A DNA stretch of 54,638 nt from Obelidium mucronatum (GCA_025765595.1 JAIVFH010000185.1:1-54638), one strand, 5' to 3'; counted from the stretch's first letter, positions 22,561 through 33,385 are shown. Notes: generated by a model from the sequence alone, not told the origin. Numbers and translations: made by a program.

Positions 22561-25060
22561 GGGGGACTCCTCAATTTAAAACTTCAGAAATTTGAGAACT
22601 CACCTCCTCAAAGAATTTCCCTCGGTACTTTAGCTCATAATATTTCAAAACTTTTCGCCTTGTTATTGGGTTCAAATCTTTCCATTTCATGTATTCTCTG
22701 AGTTCATCCATCTTTTGGGTGTATAGGCGACCGGACGCGTCTACACCCATTGCAACTGACGATATAACACCGACTACAAGAGCGTACTGAAGATGGAAAG
22801 GGGTTATTTTTTTTTTAAAGAAAGGTGTGGTTGAAGAGTAGAGAAGAGTAGAAATTTAATTACCAGTCCAGCCCCAACGATGACAAAGCACAGCACGATC
22901 CATTGCTCTGCAGCTTCCTTCGGCCTTTTGCAAAAAAAAAAAGTTGAATGAATTGTCGAAATTGAACGGGGGTTTTTCCTCCATAGTACTTACGTATACA
23001 TTGACGGAAACGTGTTGCTGATGGCCTAAAGATCAAATAATTAAAAAAAAAACCACCTCTAGAAACTTGTTCGACTCACAAAAAACAAAGACCACGTATA
23101 CTTTTGAAAAAGCGAAGCATTCTTGACCCCCGCCATTTCCACCGAACTATACCCAAAACTCCTCCCCGCCAAATACAAACAACACGCCTGAACATGGAAA
23201 AACGCACAGACGATGAAAAGCAACGGCAGCACTATAGACAGTGAAGACCCCAGTCCCAGAATGATACTCAATTGTTTCAAGAAATTCACAATTTTGGGTG
23301 TCGTTGAGATGATGGTTGGCAGTTTGTAGAGTCTCAGTAGTTTGATGAGCCATAGGAAGTTGTATGTTGGTGTTACAAATAATTCAAATGGCATCATGGT
23401 GATGAAATCAATTATGAAGCCGTGTCTGAAGTAATGGTATCGCCAATCATCTAGCGTTGGGTCTTTGATGTTTTGCATTGATGGATGAGACGCTCGAAGT
23501 GTAAATAGGTCGATAATGCAGTCCAGGCCATACATGCAAGACACGAAAATTGAATATGGATTACCCATGTATAGCTCAAAAGCAACCACCATGGGTGATA
23601 CCCACAAGACGCTCAAATGAACAACTGTGGTTGGTGAATGAGTGGGATCAGTCGAGTAAAACCAAAAAAAAAAAAAAAAGGCGAGACGGGGATTTAAAAA
23701 ACGTACGAGCCATCAAAGTATCAAAATGCACAATGAAAACAGAGTGATCACTGAATCCATGCGTCCATACGCTTCTATCATCCATCTCCGTGCCAATATC
23801 ACTCATCATATCCGCAAAATACCGCGGATCGCTTTTGTTGGGGAAAGAAACCAATACTTTTGGACTCTCTTTATCCTTTGAATGATTTAATGACGACAGC
23901 GAGCCTCCAATCGAGTACCTTGCGAGAACACTCGCTATCATGGATCGATTCCTGGATAGCGACCGAGTCGCTTGATTTTCTACCCATAGATCCCCCCTCT
24001 TTTCTGGTTTCGCGTCCCCGCCGCCGGCAGAGCTGGGAAACAAGGTAATTTCTTCCCCCAAAAAGCGAGTATCGTGAATGTCCAAGGCCGGTTGTTTCGA
24101 ATCATCATCATCCACTTGGATCGATACCAAAGGCTCAATCGTAGAATCATCTGCATTTGATTCGGCACCCGCCAAAGGAGAGCGAATGGTATTATTTCGT
24201 GATAGTTTCGACGACTTTATAGATCCGTTTCTCGCATTAGAGGAGCGGCGATGAAATGTTTCAGCCGTTGGCGCCGTGGCAGGACTGTGTTTGGATTCAC
24301 GCATAGATATTTTGCCCACTGAAACTATAGAATCACTCGAGCTGTTTGTAGATTTACTGATTTGGATTTTCGGCAGTGGCAACACTGCAGCCTGCTCCAC
24401 TGTTGCTCTCGCTAAAGTATAATACGATTTATCTTTTGCTCCTCCATGATCCTGGCCAAGAGGAACAGCAGGGAGAGCAGTTGAGGAAACAGCCTGAGGA
24501 CTCGTCGTGGTTGCTGTGCTGCTGCCAATCTTTTCCCCCTTGTTGAATATCGCTTTGAATAAACTGTTTCCCGCTTTTTCCTCACTTTCCACTTGACTGA
24601 AGATCATGTCGCTGCTGCTTGTAAACGCCTTTTTGCTGCGGCTGCCCAATAGATTCTTTTTCACAGTGACAGAACGCGTTCCTGGAAGCCCCGTTTTGCT
24701 CTCTGTGACATCGCTTTTCGTGCTGAAGCGCGAGGGAGAAGTGACGAGTTCCTGGGATCCGCCTTCAACCCGCTTAAGCGATGAGGCGAGGGAGTGGGCT
24801 GAAGTCGGCAAGTCGCTGATTGCCTGGGAAACAGTTCTGTTCATTGCGTAGCTCTTGATCAAATCTTCGGAACTCAGAATATTCCCTGGAATATTCGTTT
24901 CGACGGCGCGCTGTGATATTCGGGGGGAACTGCTGGTTGACATTGGCAAGGTTGCAAATATTTGAGAAGCTAAAGGCCTGAGCATCGCCATGTGAAGTTC
25001 CATTTGCTCAAATTTGTAGCGGAACTCGGAGAGGAGCTCCAGCCGTACAGAAATTTCCAT
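20618..25060 (-). CDS. HCN/CNG-like cation channel with three tandem cyclic-nucleotide-binding domains
   Basis: Exons resolved from the 5' end: 23707-25060, 23080-23624, 22994-23025, 22864-22924, 22604-22786, 22334-22523, 22257-22264, 22096-22192, 21683-22006, 21597-21611, then four more down to 20618. A Ser-rich cytoplasmic N-terminus of about 440 residues leads to S1-S5, with S4 carrying LLRLYKL. The pore helix follows, then S6 (WIVLCFVIVGAGL) and an HCN-type C-linker (RRKVLKYYELKYRGKFFEE). Three CNBDs follow in tandem, each with the phosphate-binding cassette FFGEVAL-[IL]-x-NIPRTATV. The pore reads FFAISNTFPSMYTPKE, without the GYG-type filter of HCN and K+ channels. Frame breaks lie near 21830-21845 (CNBD2) and near 20788 (CNBD3). 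Related fungal channels work downstream of guanylyl cyclases in zoospores. Confidence 0.85.
22529..22565. repeat. A24G13 homopolymer pair inside a channel intron
   Basis: On the coding strand this is a C run then a T run, forming an extreme polypyrimidine tract just before the acceptor of the first CNBD exon. Its length is likely to vary between isolates and to be hard to sequence. Confidence 0.9.
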
Positions 25061-25633
25061 CGTGGGTGCGTTTTGTTGGGAGGAGATTTACACAGCACTT
25101 GTGTGTGAGACCAAAAATCAATAAATATACCATCTGAGGCTGTATCTCTCTCTTATTAGTTCTAATTAAATTCAATACTTGAATTCCTTTAAGCGATCTT
25201 CTTGGTTCGCTTTTTCCAATGACTCTAGCCGATTCTTCAAACTCTTCCAAACTACTAAGAGTTTCGCGTTAATCAATAAAGCATACACGCAGAAACAACT
25301 TGGTCCACTACCGACAATAGGATAAATAAGATGAGAATATAATTTATGTTTTGGCGTTTGGATCTCGAAATGGAAATTAAAGACAAGAATAAGGTGAAAG
25401 ACACCATAAAGGGTGACTCATCACTCATTTCACAAAAAAAGATGAATCGCCCCTTCTGGAAGCAGTATTTCTATAAATATACACATATTATCGGTGGTTT
25501 TTTCGGTTCATTTTTAGAAAGAAGGAGACGAAACACGTTTCCCTTTGTTCACAATCAACCATTGTTTCCAAAAACAAAAAAAAAATCACCGTCAACTCCA
25601 AAACCCCCCATCACTATAAAAAAAAAGAACAGA
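25061..25633. other. Intergenic, divergent promoters
   Basis: The channel gene reads left and the repeat-module gene reads right from here. The right part is A-rich just before the start at 25634. Frames upstream of that start are open but Lys-rich and unconvincing. A short minus-strand stretch near 25185-25250 could be an upstream exon of the channel (LEEFEESARVIGK); this is unproven. Confidence 0.4.
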
Positions 25634-26539
25634 ATGACGGAAAACAGATTTTACGGATCCGGTGGAGACTCTGTGTCGTTGTCAGGAAAACTGGGATCTG
25701 GAAAGGCAGCAGCGCCAGCCAACATTGTCGATGTCACCTCGCCGCAGTCAGACCTCGAGTCCGACTTCCACGGGGGCGGCGGCGGCTGTTTGCGCATGTC
25801 CAATCTGACGTTCAAGGCTTGCCCGGCGCCTGGGCCCCCGCAGCCAAGCCCCAATGTCGCCGCACAGGGTTCGAAGGACGAGCGCACGATCCACGGCGAC
25901 GCCGGCGGGTCGCTCAATTTGTCAGCAGCGATGGGGTCGAGCAAAGCACCGCCGACGTATGCGACGGAGGCGGTGTCCCCAGGCAGTGTGCAAGTGCACG
26001 GCGACGGCATCGGGTCGCTCAAGCTGTCGGAGTCGCTGGGCACAAACAAGCCGCCGCCGACATATGCCAAGGAGGCGGTGTCGCCGGGAAGCGTGCTGGT
26101 GCACGGCGACGCTGGCGGCTCGCTCAAGCTGTCCGAGGCGCTCGGCACCGGCAAGGCACCGCCAACCTATGCCGCCGAGGCTGCTTCGCCGGCTTCGGTG
26201 CAGCCGCACGGAGGCGGTGGAGGGTCGCTCAAGCTGTCGGAAGCTATTTCTTCTGCTTCGAATACAACAGAGAATACAAGCAGCAGTCTGTCGAGAAAAA
26301 AGAGCTTGCTGAAAAACCTCAAAGAAGACACGCCGATGGACGACCTGCTGAAAATACTGGCGGGTGAAAACGGATGGACGGCTGAAGAGCTTGCAGAGGA
26401 TACGGCAAAGTTCAGAAAGTACCGCATCAAGACAGTCAAGCAGGCACGCGACCTGACAATGAAGGCGTGGGATGAAATGACGGACTTGCTTCCCATCACG
26501 AAGGACTTGGTGCGCGCAGTGATTGGATGGGAGGCGTAG
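25634..26539 (+). CDS. Unrecognised protein, GSLKLSEALG repeats plus conserved C-terminal module (member 1)
   Basis: Single exon, 301 aa. I do not recognise the family. Six units of about 35 residues each start with [FIVP]-[YH]-G and contain GSLKLSEALG followed by KAPPTYA-x-EAVSPGS. After a Ser/Lys linker comes a compact helical module of about 60 residues: GWTAEELAED, then RIKTVKQARDLTMKAW and EMTDLLPITKDLV, ending IGWEA. The same module ends the genes at 26672 and 40396. The DNA from 25700 to 26250 is much richer in GC and CpG than its surroundings, which comes with the repeats. I chose the start at 25634 because the upstream frame is Lys-rich low complexity. The module layout resembles a small helical adaptor (SAM-like) domain, but this is only an impression. 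Confidence 0.7.
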   Translation: MTENRFYGSGGDSVSLSGKLGSGKAAAPANIVDVTSPQSDLESDFHGGGGGCLRMSNLTFKACPAPGPPQPSPNVAAQGSKDERTIHGDAGGSLNLSAAMGSSKAPPTYATEAVSPGSVQVHGDGIGSLKLSESLGTNKPPPTYAKEAVSPGSVLVHGDAGGSLKLSEALGTGKAPPTYAAEAASPASVQPHGGGGGSLKLSEAISSASNTTENTSSSLSRKKSLLKNLKEDTPMDDLLKILAGENGWTAEELAEDTAKFRKYRIKTVKQARDLTMKAWDEMTDLLPITKDLVRAVIGWEA

Positions 26540-26671
26540 ATTTCTGTTCATTTCGATTTTTTTAATTTGATTACCACATGAATACTTCAACAATGGACCT
26601 TAACTTTTTTTTACCACAAACAAACAAAGGATTTCCTTTCATCTTTTTTTTTCGTTTAAAACCAAAACGCA

Positions 26672-27754
26672 ATGGAGTTCTTTGGCAGCGGCGGCACTTC
26701 GATGCGTCTCGCCGGCTACGGCGGCCACTCGGACGACGACAACTCCGACTCCGACTCCGACAACGCCGACCGCGCGTCAACCGCAGTCGCCCCGCCAACG
26801 CCCGCAAAAGCCGCGCCGCCGAAAGCGCCGCTTAGTCAGCAGCCGCCCAAGCCGCAGGGTAACACGAAAGCCGCTGAAGCACCCCCCCAAGATCAGACAC
26901 CCCCACACTCACAGAGTAAACAAGTAATCACGGAAGTCAAACAAGAAGTCAAAGAAGTCAAACAAGAGGTCAAACAACCACTAAAACCTGCCCTCAAGCA
27001 ACAAGTTCAACAAGTTCAACAAGTTCAACAAGTCAAATCTAAAATCAATCCGGAAGAAATCCCCGAACCCGTCGCACTATCCAACAAAAACAAGGACGAA
27101 GGAACCAGTCTCAGTCTCTCAAAACTCTTGACAGAGTCCCGAGAAAAACTAAACTACGATCCCAACCCACCATCGTCTATACCTATTCCACCACCGCAAA
27201 GTCCCACTCCAAGCACTGACGACAGAGTCTCTGATTTCAGAGGAAACCAACTCGGGTCACTCAGTCTTTCCAAGAAACTGACGGAATCTCGAGAAGAGTT
27301 GAATTATAATCCTCGTTCTATTACTACTAGTAATAGTAATGATGATGATCATGTTTTGGATCAGGTTTTGTTGCTTGTTCGGTCAAAGAGGGGTGATCAG
27401 GTTTCCGATGCGGTTCCTGTACATGTTTTGATGAAGGTGATTCGGATGGAGAATGGGTGGACTCAGGATGAGATGCTTGATGATTGTATGTAATTTTTTT
27501 TTTTGAATTCCGCCGGAGGCTGTTTTTCATAGTCCGCCCACCGCCGAGGGCGGTATCTCTTCTTTCCTCTCCATCTCGGCACATTATTCTGATTATTACA
27601 AAAAACAAACAACACAGTAAACATACTCAAAAAGTATCGCTTCAAAACCGTCAAGAATCTAAGATCTGTATCTTCCCACGCGTGGGACGAGATGAAGGAC
27701 CTTTTGCCAACTACCAAAGACCTGATTCGGAAGTCTGTAGGATGGGTTGAATGA
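26672..27754 (+). CDS. Unrecognised protein, same C-terminal module (member 2)
   Basis: Exons 26672-27485 and 27618-27754 (132-nt intron, phase 1) give 316 aa. The protein begins MEFFGSGGTSMRLAG, a version of the family's Gly-loop motif. It then has an acidic Asp/Ser stretch, a Gln/Lys/Val-rich region (repeated VKQEVK and QQVQQVQ) and two related segments, TSLSLSKLLTESREKLNY and GSLSLSKKLTESREELNY. The C-terminal module is split by the intron: GWTQDEMLDD, then KYRFKTVKNLRSVSSHAW, EMKDLLPTTKDLIR and GWVE. It follows member 1 by 132 bp on the same strand and is a tandem relative whose N-terminal part has diverged almost completely. Confidence 0.7.
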
Positions 27755-27920
27755 ATTGATAACTTTTTTTTTTCTTTTGGATTTTTTTTCTTATGAATTT
27801 CAATCTAATTAATGCTTAATTTATTTATAATATTCTTTAAAACTATTATATTACTCGGTATATTATTAAAGAGAATTCATCAATCAAAGGGAGAAAAAGA
27901 ATGATATTAATATTCACTTT

Positions 27921-28430
27921 TCAATCATCAACTCCAGTTGCACCTGCAACATCATTTTGTCCAAACGGTTCAACAACTCCTTCCGCCGCTGCAGCTCCAC
28001 CTTCACTAGCAAAAGCAGCAACAACACCATCATCTCCACCACCACCACCAAACTCTTCCTGCATCGGAGACATTAAACTCATGGTCTGCTTCACCCCACT
28101 CGCTCGCTGATACCCTCCCGTTACTTTATTCGCGTTTCGCGGCATAGTAGCAGGTTGTCGCAACGGTTTACGAATCAACAATTCAATTTCTTTTTTGAGA
28201 CCGTCGATTTCGTTGGCTTGTGTTTGGACAAGAGAAATGAGTTTGTTTCGTTCGAGAATGTCTTTTTTTTGGAGGCCAGAGTATTCTGCGTTCTGTTTTT
28301 TGGTTTTTTTTAACAGAAAAGAGTTATTCATACAACCAGCCAATAAACAGCAGTTACTATTACTACTTACGACAGTTGCTTGACTCAAATTCAGGGCTTC
28401 TTCTAGGGTATGGTGGGCTTCCGTTAGGTT
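27921..28430 (-). pseudogene. CFAP44: CFAP44 3' end, cut off from the gene by the transposon
   Basis: The coding sequence resumes at 28430 with L-TEAHHTLEEALNLSQATV and crosses a short intron (GTAAGT at the donor). It ends as a coiled coil (ILERNKLISLVQTQ, EIDGLKKEIELLIRKP) and a Gly/Ala-rich tail with stop at 27921. It lies on the same strand as the main CFAP44 part. If the 4955-bp element and one copy of the three-base duplication are ignored, the reading frame is unbroken. Separated from the promoter, these exons are probably not translated in this allele. Confidence 0.75.
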
Positions 28431-28871
28431 CACTACACCCCAGAACGAGAATTCGGTAGAAACTCGATAAAACACTTATTTTATCGGTATGCTGCCTTGA
28501 TTCTGCAAAAGTTCGGTATAATTCCGTAAAATTCCGACAGAACGGTCGTTCGGTAGCAATTCTGTTGCATGAGGGTTGTACCTTGGAATTCAATCAGAAT
28601 TTCTGCATCATTTCTGCAGAACTTCCTTCGGAATGAAGCAGAACCCATTCAAGCCCGACATAAGCCTGCCTGTGCCAATTTCTGGCATAAAATACGCCTC
28701 CATGGAGGATCGAACTGGCAACCCAATGATTCCTCTGCTGACATGATAACATCTATGCCACTGCTCGATATACTCCAGTGAAAAAATACTATATATATTC
28801 CCTAACCTCAAATATCAACGATAGATTGTGTAACTTGGAGACAAAGATATAAATAATGTGATGGATACTAT
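28431..28871. repeat. Transposon left end: terminal repeat and subterminal motifs
   Basis: Between the terminus and the transposase stop lie repeated short words such as aattcgg, gttcggta and aattccg in both orientations, mostly within 28440-28640. Similar words occupy the right end. CACTA transposases bind such subterminal arrays. There is no gene in this stretch. Confidence 0.6.
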
Positions 28872-31629
28872 TTATTTGTTATTGGCCAATGCAATTTGAA
28901 TAATATTCCACATTTCCTGGTCACTGCAGGAGTGATGCTCTTCCAGCCTGAAAGGATTCAAAACAAACAAGGCTCTGCTGTCGTGGGTTATTTTTCCATC
29001 TGATTCCCAATTGCATTTCAATGTATCACCCCAACAGTCATGCAAAACATCAGCCATGCCTGAAGTAACTGAGACATTAATGCCCCAATCAAATAGTAGT
29101 GAAAAAAATCGGACATACCTGAAACAGCCAATACATCAATATCATGATGTTTGGCATCAAATTGGTAGGTTGGAGCTCCCCAACAATTTACCCCACAACG
29201 AACTAATTCCTGAACAACAATCACTGCCTCATCTTTTGATTTCACAAAGCCAATCTTCTTCCAATCTTCAAAGAACACAAATTGATTGGCAAAAACTTTT
29301 TTTCTGCTTTCTTGTTCATCCAGCTTTAGGATTCGCCTGACTCCTTTGTGTTTAGTGAGCTCCGTTAATTCATGCCCACACACCACACCACCCCTCATCA
29401 ACTCTGCCACCCCCTCTACAACAGCAAGGCCATCAGCGGTATCTCGTGATGTACAATGTCTGTTTCCATGACACAAACAATGCCGAACATCTCCATTCAT
29501 GTGTTCAGGAACTTCAACAGCATACATTGACAATGGGCCCCAAAATAAAAACTGTTCAGAGAGATGACAGAGGAGGTGAATTTTTGTGTGCTCATGAGCC
29601 TTTTCGGGAAAGTTTTGATGAACCAGCGCCTGTACAGCAGTGGCAACGTTTTGAATCAGAGTTGCCCGATTCTGACGGTGTTCAAAATGAGTATCATAGA
29701 GCAGCTTGTTCATGGCTCCTAGTGCAATCCAAAGCCAACGATTCTCCCAATCAAACCATGGATAAAAGAATGGGGAGATTTGAGCAAGCGCTTTGAAATC
29801 CTTTCCATTCATGCTTCCGACATGCTTCATAATTATAATCGCAGCAATTGAATGAGGTCCTCGATATGCAGAAAGAAATGTAAAGAGGGATCCAACTCGT
29901 TTCTGCAAAGATTTGGAGGCCAGTGTTGGTTTCTTTTTGGCGTAGATGAGCTTTGATGAATTCGCCAAGTATTTAATAGGACCAAGACTGCTGGTATGCA
30001 ATATATCAATTGTAGTTTGTTTGTGTGGGTCAAAGTTGCTGAGTTGAAGATATGGATTGTCCTCATTTGGCACAGGTACTGTAATGCCGGTAGCTTCCCG
30101 CAGACGTCTTTTTGCAGCCAAATTATCTGTAGCATTCATATCGTCAATTATTCGAAGCGTTTCGGTCAGATTCCGAGGGTTTGCAGCCTTCAACTGCCCT
30201 TTTGGAGCGTAACAAATGCGACAGTTATAGCAAGCCCTTGCACCTGCAACATTGCATATTTGGTAATGGCGAGGATTATCTGCCATTACAGAGAATAGCG
30301 CCGATACAACCAGAATATAAGATTTGGTGCTTGCATCCCAGACAGTCAAGCCCAGTGTCAAATCAGAATCTGTGATTATCAAGTTAACCTTTCAGTTTTA
30401 AAAAAAGAGGACATTGAACCTTCTGACAAGTCTTGCAAAACAACCTCGGCAACATCCCTCCAGTCGCCCTCGTGACTTGTCGAAACAAAGTTGATGAAAT
30501 TTGAAGTGTGAAACTTTTTTGGAAGAGCAGGCCAAATAGCAAACATTGATTCAAACTTGTTATAACGCTTTGTCTTGTTTCCTGATGTTTCGTCTGTTGA
30601 AAGAACAATGGGAAAGTTGACAACATCCTTCCCATCAGCTGAAAATGGTGAGATCATTTACAAACAGGCAAAACTATACCTCGCAAAGAAAGTGGTCCAC
30701 GGCGAAATCTTGGTGTGGGTCCACTCATTTCAGCTTGATAGTCACCGCAAAATTGATTTCCATAGTTGCGAAACTGATAAACCACAGTTTGTTCGCCTTT
30801 GAAATGTATGACTTTCCCAGTCCCCCCTTGAAGATACATTATGTCTCTGTGTTATGTTGGTTCTTCAATGAGAAAGATTGAATCCAAAGGAAGTCCAAAA
30901 AACACACCCTCTGTACAAGCGCGCTTGACCCCAAGTCCCAGAAAGCTTTGGTGCAAACTTGGCAAATGCAGGAGATTCAAACATCTCCTTTGGGTTGTCT
31001 GAAAATTGTGGCACGCGACGAATTTCTGCAGACATCTGCAGATCTGCAAACACCCGCTTCACAAGTTCAGGCAGTGGTCGAACATAGATTTCAATTTTTG
31101 AGTGCGTTTCGCGTTTTTGCCCACGGATCAGATTCAGTTTTTGTCTCAATAGCAGAATGGAATATAGACTTGGAACTTCTAATTCCGCAGCTTCAAATAT
31201 AGCCCACAAGACTTTCATTTGTTGAATGCTCATCCGTCGCTTACAACCAAACAAGAGCACAAACAAAATGGCGGTGATCTTGTCTTGAAACGGACTGAAA
31301 CCATTGGGAATTGCATCATCGGAAACAAAAGGTGGGGCTGCTTCGGCATCATCATCACTCAGCTCATCACCAAAGGAGTGAGTGCTTTCTTCATCATCAT
31401 CTTCACAGCTAAAATCTTCGAACTCTTCGAGAACAGCCTGAATGTTCTCTTCAGTGAATTCAAAATCATCATCAGGGAGCTGGAAATTGTCGTATGGGAA
31501 AAGGAAATCGTTGGGAACTGGAGGGGGAACTGGTGCAGCTCTCGGATTTCTGTGCTGTCTGCAGTGTGCTGTCAGGCTTTCGACTCGGGAAAAGTCCCGC
31601 CCACATTCTTGACAGACCCAAACATTCAT
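28872..31629 (-). CDS. CACTA-type transposase
   Basis: Five exons: about 30909-31629, 30666-30850, 30421-30646, 29081-30370 and 28872-29057, with phases matching at each GT..AG junction. The N-terminus has a C2H2 finger (C-x2-C-x12-H-x3-H) followed by an acidic region. The middle carries STDETSGNKTKRYNKF, the form taken in fungal CACTA-like transposases by the first catalytic Asp region. Then follow a possible second-Asp segment (SDLTLGLTVWD) and a Cys cluster (ARACYNCRICYAPKG), as in the TNP2 group. The last part includes KHKGVRRILKL and a conserved His/Asp-rich tail. No stop or frame break was found, so the enzyme may be functional. Its start lies 49 bp from that of the divergent accessory gene. 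Confidence 0.75.
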
Positions 31630-31678
31630 TTTGTTTTTTTTCTTCAAGTTTTAAAAAAACAAAGATCCCAAAAACAAC
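31630..31678. promoter_or_regulatory. Bidirectional promoter of the transposon genes
   Basis: Only 49 bp separate the transposase start (minus) and the accessory-gene start (plus). The stretch is A/T-rich (tttttttcttcaagttttaa). Both genes must be initiated from this gap or from within each other's 5' ends. Confidence 0.5.
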
Positions 31679-33046
31679 ATGTCAACCCCTTTTGACGGAG
31701 CTGGTCCTTCACTTGGGCATGAGAGCAAGTAAGTCCTGGGTGGCTTTGCCGATTGCTGGGGTACTTACCTTGTTTTTCTTGGTTGTCAGCTCCTCTTTTC
31801 TTGACCTACTCAACGGCTCGGGTCATGCGTTTCAACCACAAAATCTACAGCAACAGCAGTTACTGCAGCAACAACAGCAACAGCAACAATCGCGCCAACT
31901 GCTGCAGCATCGGCAGCAGCAACAGGAGCAGCAGTACCCATCGGAGCGTCTACCGTTCCAACCGTTGCCACCATTCCAACAACCGTTTCAAGCATCACCG
32001 ACGCAACCTCAGCACCGACAGATACAGGAGCCGCAGCAAACAGCAAGAGGTCAGACAGAACGGCCGTCATTGCAACCGTTGCAACCGTTGCAACCACAGC
32101 AACCTCGCCCGCAGACGCAGCAGCCGCAGCAGCCTCAACAGCTGCAACAGCCGCAACAGTTACAACAGCCGCAACAGTCCGCAAGAGGTCCTGGTGGACA
32201 AAGCACGTTAGTTTTTTTTTGTTTTTATTGGTTTTCTTTGCCCTGATCGCTGCTTGTAGTGGTGTTCTCTTAACCAGAGTTTTGCAAGAAATTGGTGCGA
32301 TGCAAGATACACTTCGCCAGACTCCTGCCGCGGTAGCTCCGACTCCACAACCATTGCCAGCACTGGAAGATGGATGGCTTAATCACGCGAAGGCGGTGAT
32401 TTTCTCAACCCATTTGATGGGTACATCGCCTGTTTTCGATACTTTCAGCCTGAGTACTGTGATTGTAGGTTGTTTTTTTTGTTTGATTTCGATTTGGTTT
32501 ATTGATCTTTGTATTTGCTTTGTTTGCACAGGAAAATATGTCACCTGAATGGAAGCCACGATTCAAGAGGATTGCTTTGGGAACGGATCTCCACACCACT
32601 GTGTTCAAAGTTTGTAGCAAGTCTTACAGTGACTCCAAGGATAATATTGCGAAGAAGGTTCGTACTTCATATTTAAGTTTATTGTTTTTCATGGTTCTAA
32701 CGTTATATTACAGCTCTTTGGGAAGTATGGGAAGGGAGCAAGGATGACAGCCAAACAGAATCTACCATTGAAACGGTTTGCGGAGCATCTTTTCAGCAGC
32801 TCCAGCGTTGCCGAACTTAACCGCGCTGCATTACTGGTGAGTGCATCTTCGCTTTATTTGGTGCTTTCATTGTCTAAGTGCATTGTACAGAGAAAAATTC
32901 GACATCTGGAACAGTTCCGAGAAGACCGTGTTGGTTTCTGGACAGAAGCGCACGCTGAGATCAGTAGAGTCAATGGATTGGAACCTGACGCCAAAGCAGA
33001 GTACTTCACGCAACTTGTAGCTGAAGATACGTTGAGGTTCTGTTGA
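31679..33046 (+). CDS. Transposon accessory protein, Gln-rich, function unknown
   Basis: Five exons with GT..AG introns: exon 1 31679-31728 (MSTPFDGAGPSLGHES), a long Gln/Pro-rich second exon to about 32204, then three exons ending in a stop at 33044-33046. The Gln-rich part is a run of CAG/CAA codons. The C-terminal half is folded-looking and basic: MSPEWKPRFKRIALGTDLH, KLFGKYGKGARM, LNRAALLRKIRHLEQF. I do not recognise it. By analogy with the two-gene CACTA elements of plants (TnpA with TnpD) it could be a DNA-binding helper that binds the subterminal repeats. That is inference from position only. Confidence 0.6.
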
Positions 33047-33385
33047 AGCTGGTTGCCTCTCTTCATTTTCTTCCCCATTTTTTGTGCTATACCTACCCCT
33101 TAAAATAAATGTATTTTTACAAAATCAATTTCACATTACAACTGCTCAAGCCAAACAAGAGATTATAATCACATGTCCATCTCCTTTGTTCTGTCAAATT
33201 TCGCACAAATTTCGACAGAACTTCGACAGAATTTCGGACAATTTCCCACAGGAAGTTCGGTCGTAATTCGGTGGAGTCAATCCAAATAAAATTCCGTCCG
33301 AACTATTATCGAACTTTCACGGAATTTTTGCGGAATTTCTGTGGCAGTTCTGCTGTAGTTCCGTGGAAGGCTGCTTGGGGTGTAG
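33047..33385. repeat. Transposon right end: subterminal repeats and terminal repeat
   Basis: Dense copies of aatttcg, ttcgacagaa, gttcgg and aattccg lie between 33195 and 33370 in both orientations, then the terminus ttggggtgtag. No gene is present. Confidence 0.65.

Larger units (their letters stand above)
28431..33385. mobile_element. CACTA-like (CMC/EnSpm-type) DNA transposon, apparently intact
   Basis: The left end is CACTACACCCCAGAACG; the right end, read inwards, is CTACACCCCAAGCAG, so the terminal inverted repeat is about 10 bp (CTACACCCCA). A three-base target duplication GTT lies at 28428-28430 and 33386-33388. Removing the element and one GTT joins two halves of a CFAP44 coding exon in frame. 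Inside are a transposase (28872-31629, minus) and a divergent accessory gene (31679-33046, plus), both without frame breaks. The right end lacks the final TG of the usual TAGTG. CACTA elements make 2-3 bp duplications and often carry two genes, which fits. Confidence 0.85.

Noticed and set aside
25651..26593. Several Arg/Ala/Ser-rich frames on both strands across the GC-rich gene
   Set aside because: High GC content removes stop codons. Only the chosen frame carries the module conserved in members 2 and 3.
31810..32184. Minus-strand Ala/Val-rich frame inside the transposon
   Set aside because: It is the complement of the CAG/CAA-rich coding exon of the accessory gene; no motif, and the exon fits its neighbours by splice phase.
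28431..33385. CRISPR array or phage-like region from the short repeats at the element ends
   Set aside because: The repeats are irregular, in both orientations, without uniform spacers, and lie at transposon ends in an intron-bearing eukaryotic locus.
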